Source: Leptodactylus fallax (Eukaryota; Chordata; Amphibia; Anura; Leptodactylidae). Taken from it: 64,000 nucleotides of DNA. Both the position numbers and the translations under genes were made by a program. A model generated the notes under the pieces. It did no database searches. It was not told the origin of the DNA and saw only the letters and a list, made by a program, of their open reading frames with translations. The stretch is taken from contig CAMRHE010000462.1 of the NCBI GenBank assembly GCA_947044405.1, positions 1,275,001 through 1,339,000 on the forward strand, written 5' to 3'. Shown here piece after piece: positions 60,849-64,000 of this stretch; the stretch's first letter is position 1; the number at the start of each line of letters is the position of its first letter.

Positions 60849-61448
60849 GTTAAATGGTCACTAACTTTTCATACAACTTAGTCTAATTTAATAAGGCATG
60901 TGATTCGGGACCAAAATGTAATGCAGATTAAAGAGGACATTTCACGTCCTCATGTATATGCATTTTTTTACCTCTCTAAAGTTCCTGCATTAGGTGTCTC
61001 CCTTCTATCTAATTTACAGTTCAATCCCTGTTATTAGGGAAGTCCAGTCCATAGATACTATTAAAAAAGAAAGATGGCATGAAAGGAGGACTGGTCTATT
61101 CACACAGTGCATGTAAAGCGGAGGGTATTTTTCCTCACAACACGTCTGAAACTGCTTTCTCTGTGTACTGGACTGAACATTCTGCACATTTCACAGCTTA
61201 CAATGTCAGAAAGGTCTTCTGTGTACTTGTATCTACTATTGGCTTCTTGTATGATTACAGACGGGATATTATTCTCAGGCAGCAAGCAGCTTTCCTGACT
61301 GTTCTCATATATTGCTATTTTCTTTAGTCATGCCTGCATTTATTTGCCCTGTCTTTACAGTTCACTGTTTTTAGATCTCTTTGGATCTATATTATGTTGA
61401 GTTGGACTTTTACAGTTACTCCTGGCAGAATTACATGTGATTAAACCA
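60849..61448 (-). repeat. Unclassified ~600 bp repeat, copy 3, inverted
   Basis: The reverse complement carries TAATTCTGCCAGGAGTAACTG, GTCTTCAG/GTCCAGTACACAGAG-type blocks and the ending ACTAAGTTGTATGAAAAG that match copy 2. At 60933 it has TTAAAGAGGACATTTCACG, resembling a solo end of the MITE at 44855. Confidence 0.7.
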
Positions 61449-62865
61449 GTCGTAGTTATAATGAATAAAGGAGAGGGCAGACCGCTCCTTATTGTACACG
61501 TCCACAGCCTCAGAGACAAATGTAAAACGTGCTGCAGCCATAATTGGGATTTTAGCATCTGAAAACTGATAGGACACCCTGTATGAACGCTTGTATAGCT
61601 AGAGAACAGACTACCCAGCATGAAAACTCAGGTACCATTTAAATTGGTAGCTGATCCTTTGGATCAAAGTTTCACCTCCCTGTAGATCCAGAGATAGTTG
61701 CATGGGTAGTTTTGCTTTCAAGGGAGTGTCATGATGGCATAGCTTATAACTATGAAAACCTTGGAGCTGTGAGACAAATGGTCATGGTCCTTGGAAGAAC
61801 ACTGCAGCCAATGGGGTTCCTTCTCCCAATCTTCCAAACTGTTCACTAAGGTGCACAAACCCATTGTCAGACTGGGTTGTCTAGCGCTCAACAGTGAAAT
61901 TGATTTTAGAGGCCCACCCTATTGCTACATGAAAATATCTCCCATGCATTTTTAGGGCTCATGCACAACTAGGCCCCTGGCAGATCTTTGAAGAGGCTGC
62001 AGTGTGATCGCTGAGGCCTCTTCAGTATTTACCAAGCACAGCGCCGAACATGTAAATAAGCTGTGATCAGGCCATGTGACTAATTAACATGACATCACAT
62101 GGCCTCTGAAGACCCCACAGATCTTCAACTGATGACCTATTTCTAAGGATAGGTCATCAATAATTTAGACCTTGGAAAACCCCTATAAAGGCACAGAAGG
62201 GGCCTGAGAGTTGCTTATGAAATGTGGTGACACACGGGTCCCCCCTTCACTAAACTTCCTGCCCCTGTCCTGACACCATAGGAAATGGCTGTGAATGCCT
62301 ACTCAGTCAGTCACTGGCCCGAGACCAATGATCAGGCCATTTGCTACACTACTAAAATGTGCTATTTCAATTCACTATGTTAATAGGGTAGTCTACATTC
62401 TGCAGATAACATTCACTACATGTATGGTTTATTATATACAGTATTTTACAACTTATTTGGTGTAAAAGTAAGTTTTGTGAAAAAAAAAATCTTTTCCGTG
62501 TCATCACATTTCAAGAGCCACCTCGTTGTTTTTTATATAGCCAATATGGCTATTCATTCTGCGCCCAGCTTGTCACTTTTAAAAAAAATTCTGGGGAGCA
62601 GGGTGGGGACACCTCGGCTGACTGATTTATTATGTCTTATGCCAGAAAACTGGTGCTAGTTATAGCTGAAACCTATGACAGGCAGAAACTGGCATATGTT
62701 TTAATTCCTGAAGTGCTCCAGAATTACTAAGAGGCTGGAGTCTTCTAATAAATTGGGTGCATCTCATCCCAGCACACAAATGTATTAAAGGGGTTATGCC
62801 ACCAGAATATTAATCCTCTGTCCATAGGAGGATAGAGGATAAATAGCTGATTGGTGGGTTAGTTT
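61449..62865. other. Intergenic stretch downstream of MAML3
   Basis: AGGTCATCAATAATTTAGAC with GGAAAACCCCTATAAAGG (62150-62190) and TATTAAAGGGGTTATGCC (62786) are solo ends of common MITE-type repeats. The second is cut short by the LINE at 62866. No exon is supported. Confidence 0.5.
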
Positions 62866-64000
62866 TTTTTGTTTACTTTATTTTTATTAACAAATATAAA
62901 ATACAAAAAAAAGTTTTCGGCCAAGAGGGTCAGGAAGGGGAAAAACAAGGAACATAGGGATGGGAGAGGAAGAGGGAAGGGAATAAGCATCATAAAAATA
63001 CAACAAAGCAAAAACACATCAGTATTACTATTAGAACGGTAAGTGTAATATAGCGGTGGCCCCAAGCAATCCACACAACTGTAAATTTAACAGTAGTTCA
63101 TGAACAGTGGCTGTGACATCTATAGAATACATGACTTTTTATCTGAAATAAAGGCCCAAGCGGGATGGCCAGACCACTTTCTTCCAATACAATGCAATAA
63201 GGCATTTTGCTGCCACTAAAATCTAAAGGAGCAGTCTGGCCATTTTTCCCATAGTCTTGGGGGAGAATGCTGAAGAAGAAATAGCTTTGGCATTAAAAGA
63301 AGATCCCTATCAAAGATCTCCCGAATGAGTAAACGGACATCTGTCCAGAACAGAACTATGAGGGGGGAAGGTCCAATAAATATAGTAAACAGCTTTTCTT
63401 GGCTTGTGACCAAACAATCGACCAAACCGGAAGAGTAAGGGTCTTCCATGTGGTGAAGAGGAGCTCAACCTCGCGCAGAAGAGGAGGGCAATTAGCAGCA
63501 TACAGGACTTGGTATGTTGGGGTGAGATGTATTTAAGGGAGGCGGTAATCTTGTAGCCCGATAGTCAAAAGAAGGTTGTCAGCAAAGAAATTTTAAACTG
63601 CTTGTCAGAAATTCCCAATATATTAATGTCAGCTCTATTGTGGGCCATCAGGGGTTCTATACTCAAGACATACAGCATTGGGGATAAGGGGCAACCTCAT
63701 CTAATACCTTTCAAAATTGGGGGAAAGGGGGGCAAATGACATGTAACAGACGGACCAAGGCTCCAGGTGTGGAGTATAAGCCCTCCATAGCCTGGAAAAA
63801 AAGCCCAGTAAAGCCAAAGTGGTGCAGTGTGTGAAACATGAACGGCTAGGAGATGGAGTCAAATGCCTTCTCCGTATCTAAACTTAGAAGGAGTGCCTCC
63901 ATACCACCATGGTTCACAACCTCCACCAGGTCAGCCACTTTATGGATGTTGTCCCCTGCTTGCCTACAACAGACAAAGCAAGCCCACCTGATCTTTATGA
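62866..64000 (-). mobile_element. L1-like LINE, 3' part, degenerate
   Basis: On the minus strand, 64000 down to about 63860 encodes ALLLSLDTEKAFDSISWPF, a typical L1 reverse-transcriptase block, preceded by a Gly/Asp region. Further on are PLSPMLYVLSIEPL and then GISDKQFKISL. The catalytic YADD-like motif appears as FADN (about 63580) after a frame change. Post-RT residues resembling AAKCLIALYWKK follow near 63200. Multiple stops and frameshifts show it is dead. The element continues beyond the window. The left limit is an AT-rich tail beginning near 62866. Confidence 0.8.

Noticed and set aside
1..64000. A previously undescribed multi-gene system
   Set aside because: Only one host gene plus transposons can be supported; nothing resembles a gene cluster with a shared function.

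Overview
The window looks like vertebrate nuclear DNA, most likely from a frog (probably a neobatrachian). It is AT-rich and carries a sparse, intron-split gene. It is packed with Tc1/mariner, hAT and TTAA-flanked non-autonomous DNA transposons, a tRNA-derived SINE and an L1-like LINE end, a repeat mix I associate with anuran genomes. The organism call is an inference from repeat content.

Only one host gene is supported: the 3' part of a Mastermind-like gene, best matched to MAML3, on the + strand. Three coding exons join in frame: 40019-40246 (76 codons), 45620-45704 (28 codons plus 1 nt) and 55238-56217 (2 nt plus 325 codons and a TAA stop). They encode about the last 430 residues, including the Gln-rich stretch and the acidic C-terminal tail. 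Positions 1-40018 are the upstream intron. The other two introns are 5373 and 9533 bp. The 3'UTR probably runs to about 60460, where paired AATAAA signals lie. The rest, to 64000, is intergenic and ends in a degenerate minus-strand L1-like reverse transcriptase.

The mobile DNA is the richest part. Two ~1.6 kb Tc1-like elements of one family sit antisense in separate introns. The one at 52732-54335 has an intact 340-codon DD34E transposase and IR/DR-type terminal repeats. The one at 35331-36935 has lost its ATG and gained an in-frame TGA. Older Tc1/mariner remnants lie at about 1532-1860 and 26633-27569, with a 376-bp Tc1-type MITE at 37440-37815. At least six short elements have matching inverted ends and TTAA (or one-mismatch TTAA) target duplications. 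One is nested in an older repeat, one lies in the 3'UTR and brings its own AATAAA hexamers, and one is a 611-bp near-perfect fold-back. A 1.9-kb hAT-type element (40721-42639) has a perfect 8-bp duplication and contains a 42-bp perfect palindrome. A 31-bp minisatellite of about 16 units lies at 51513-52003.

I found no CRISPR array, operon, defence system or clearly new molecular system. The most promising observations are the intact transposon copy, the diversity of TTAA elements, the 3'UTR insertion that could alter polyadenylation, and a NAGNAG tandem splice acceptor in MAML3. Long ORFs elsewhere have no recognisable domain and are best treated as chance.
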